Assembly (NCBI GenBank): GCA_013693915.1
Contig: CP059264.1
Coordinates: 1,951,829 to 1,959,500, forward strand
Length of the DNA: 7,672 nucleotides
Reading direction: 5' to 3'
DNA from: Dechloromonas sp.
GTDB taxonomy: Bacteria > Pseudomonadota > Gammaproteobacteria > Burkholderiales > Rhodocyclaceae
Part shown: positions 7,573 through 7,672 of the stretch, one piece after another
Layout: every line of letters begins with the position of its first letter
Position numbering within the stretch: position 1 is the stretch's first letter
The notes under the pieces: generated by a model
Seen by the model: only the letters and a program-made list of their open reading frames with translations
Databases searched by the model: none
Told to the model about the DNA's origin: nothing
Translations under genes and position numbers: made by a program

Positions 7573-7672
7573 ATGATACGTGCGGCGATGGTGGCGATGC
7601 CCGTCGCCGAGAGATCATCGGTCGAGAAGCTGGCGGGATCGCCCCCGCGGGTGCTTCGTTCACGGCGCCATA
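7545..7672 (-). CDS. Possible C-terminal end of an unrecognised protein (5' end outside window)
   Basis: A - strand frame is open from the right edge to a TGA at 7547-7545 and encodes about 42 residues, beginning WRRERSTRGGDPASFSTDD and ending AARIIHSRTAQIA. About three quarters of its codons end in G or C, as in the real genes of the window, and the 3' half reads like an amphipathic C-terminal helix (LSATGIATIAARIIH). If real, it converges on the methyltransferase gene and overlaps its end by 28 bases. I do not recognise the family. The other frames here are a stop-broken one and a proline/arginine-rich one, which look like shadows. Moderate to low confidence because only the tail is visible. 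Confidence 0.45.
   Translation of the reverse strand, partial: WRRERSTRGGDPASFSTDDLSATGIATIAARIIHSRTAQIA

Noticed and set aside
7397..7663. An 88-codon - strand frame at the right edge
   Set aside because: The product is rich in Pro, Arg and Ser without motifs and mostly antisense to the methyltransferase; the neighbouring frame ending at 7545 has better coding character.
1..7672. CRISPR arrays, tRNA or rRNA genes, insertion sequences, toxin-antitoxin or defence modules
   Set aside because: No direct repeats with regular spacing, cloverleaf sequence, transposase motif or small toxin-like pair was seen; the window reads as ordinary housekeeping DNA.

Overview
The window is GC-rich chromosomal DNA with strong G/C preference at third codon positions. 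The protein sequences look like a betaproteobacterium, and the best guess is a Rhodocyclales/Azonexaceae-like organism; this is an impression from the MutS, Pat and methyltransferase sequences, not a measured placement. Coding density is very high. I see no mobile element, CRISPR array, RNA gene or phage signature.

Layout from left to right: the 3' end of a slyD-type FKBP peptidyl-prolyl isomerase on the + strand (1-249). Then four genes all on the - strand, read right to left: osmC-like (7034-6630), a Pat/PatZ-type protein lysine acetyltransferase of 897 residues (6541-3848), mutS of 859 residues (3739-1160), and an exported calcineurin-like metallophosphoesterase of 306 residues (1163-243). 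mutS and the phosphoesterase overlap as ATGA, so they are almost certainly co-transcribed and translationally coupled. The phosphoesterase and slyD genes converge and overlap by 7 bases. At the right, a small SAM-dependent methyltransferase runs on the + strand (7063-7572), divergent from osmC with practically no spacer. The last bases probably hold the C-terminal end of another - strand gene that overlaps the methyltransferase tail to tail.

The genes cover general upkeep: DNA mismatch repair (MutS), acetyl-CoA-linked control of enzymes by lysine acetylation (Pat), thiol-based peroxide defence (OsmC), protein folding and metal handling (SlyD), and two less defined enzymes. They do not form an obvious single pathway. 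The two non-coding gaps worth naming are 6542-6629, which holds a good extended -10 promoter and Shine-Dalgarno for pat, and 3740-3847, which holds a bulged hairpin between pat and mutS. No stretch over 300 bases lacks a gene.

I did not find a new biological system here. The points most worth checking are the acyl-CoA synthetase half of Pat, which keeps its presumed phospho-histidines; the coupling of an exported phosphoesterase with non-standard metal ligands to mutS; and the extreme compaction of the osmC/methyltransferase junction.
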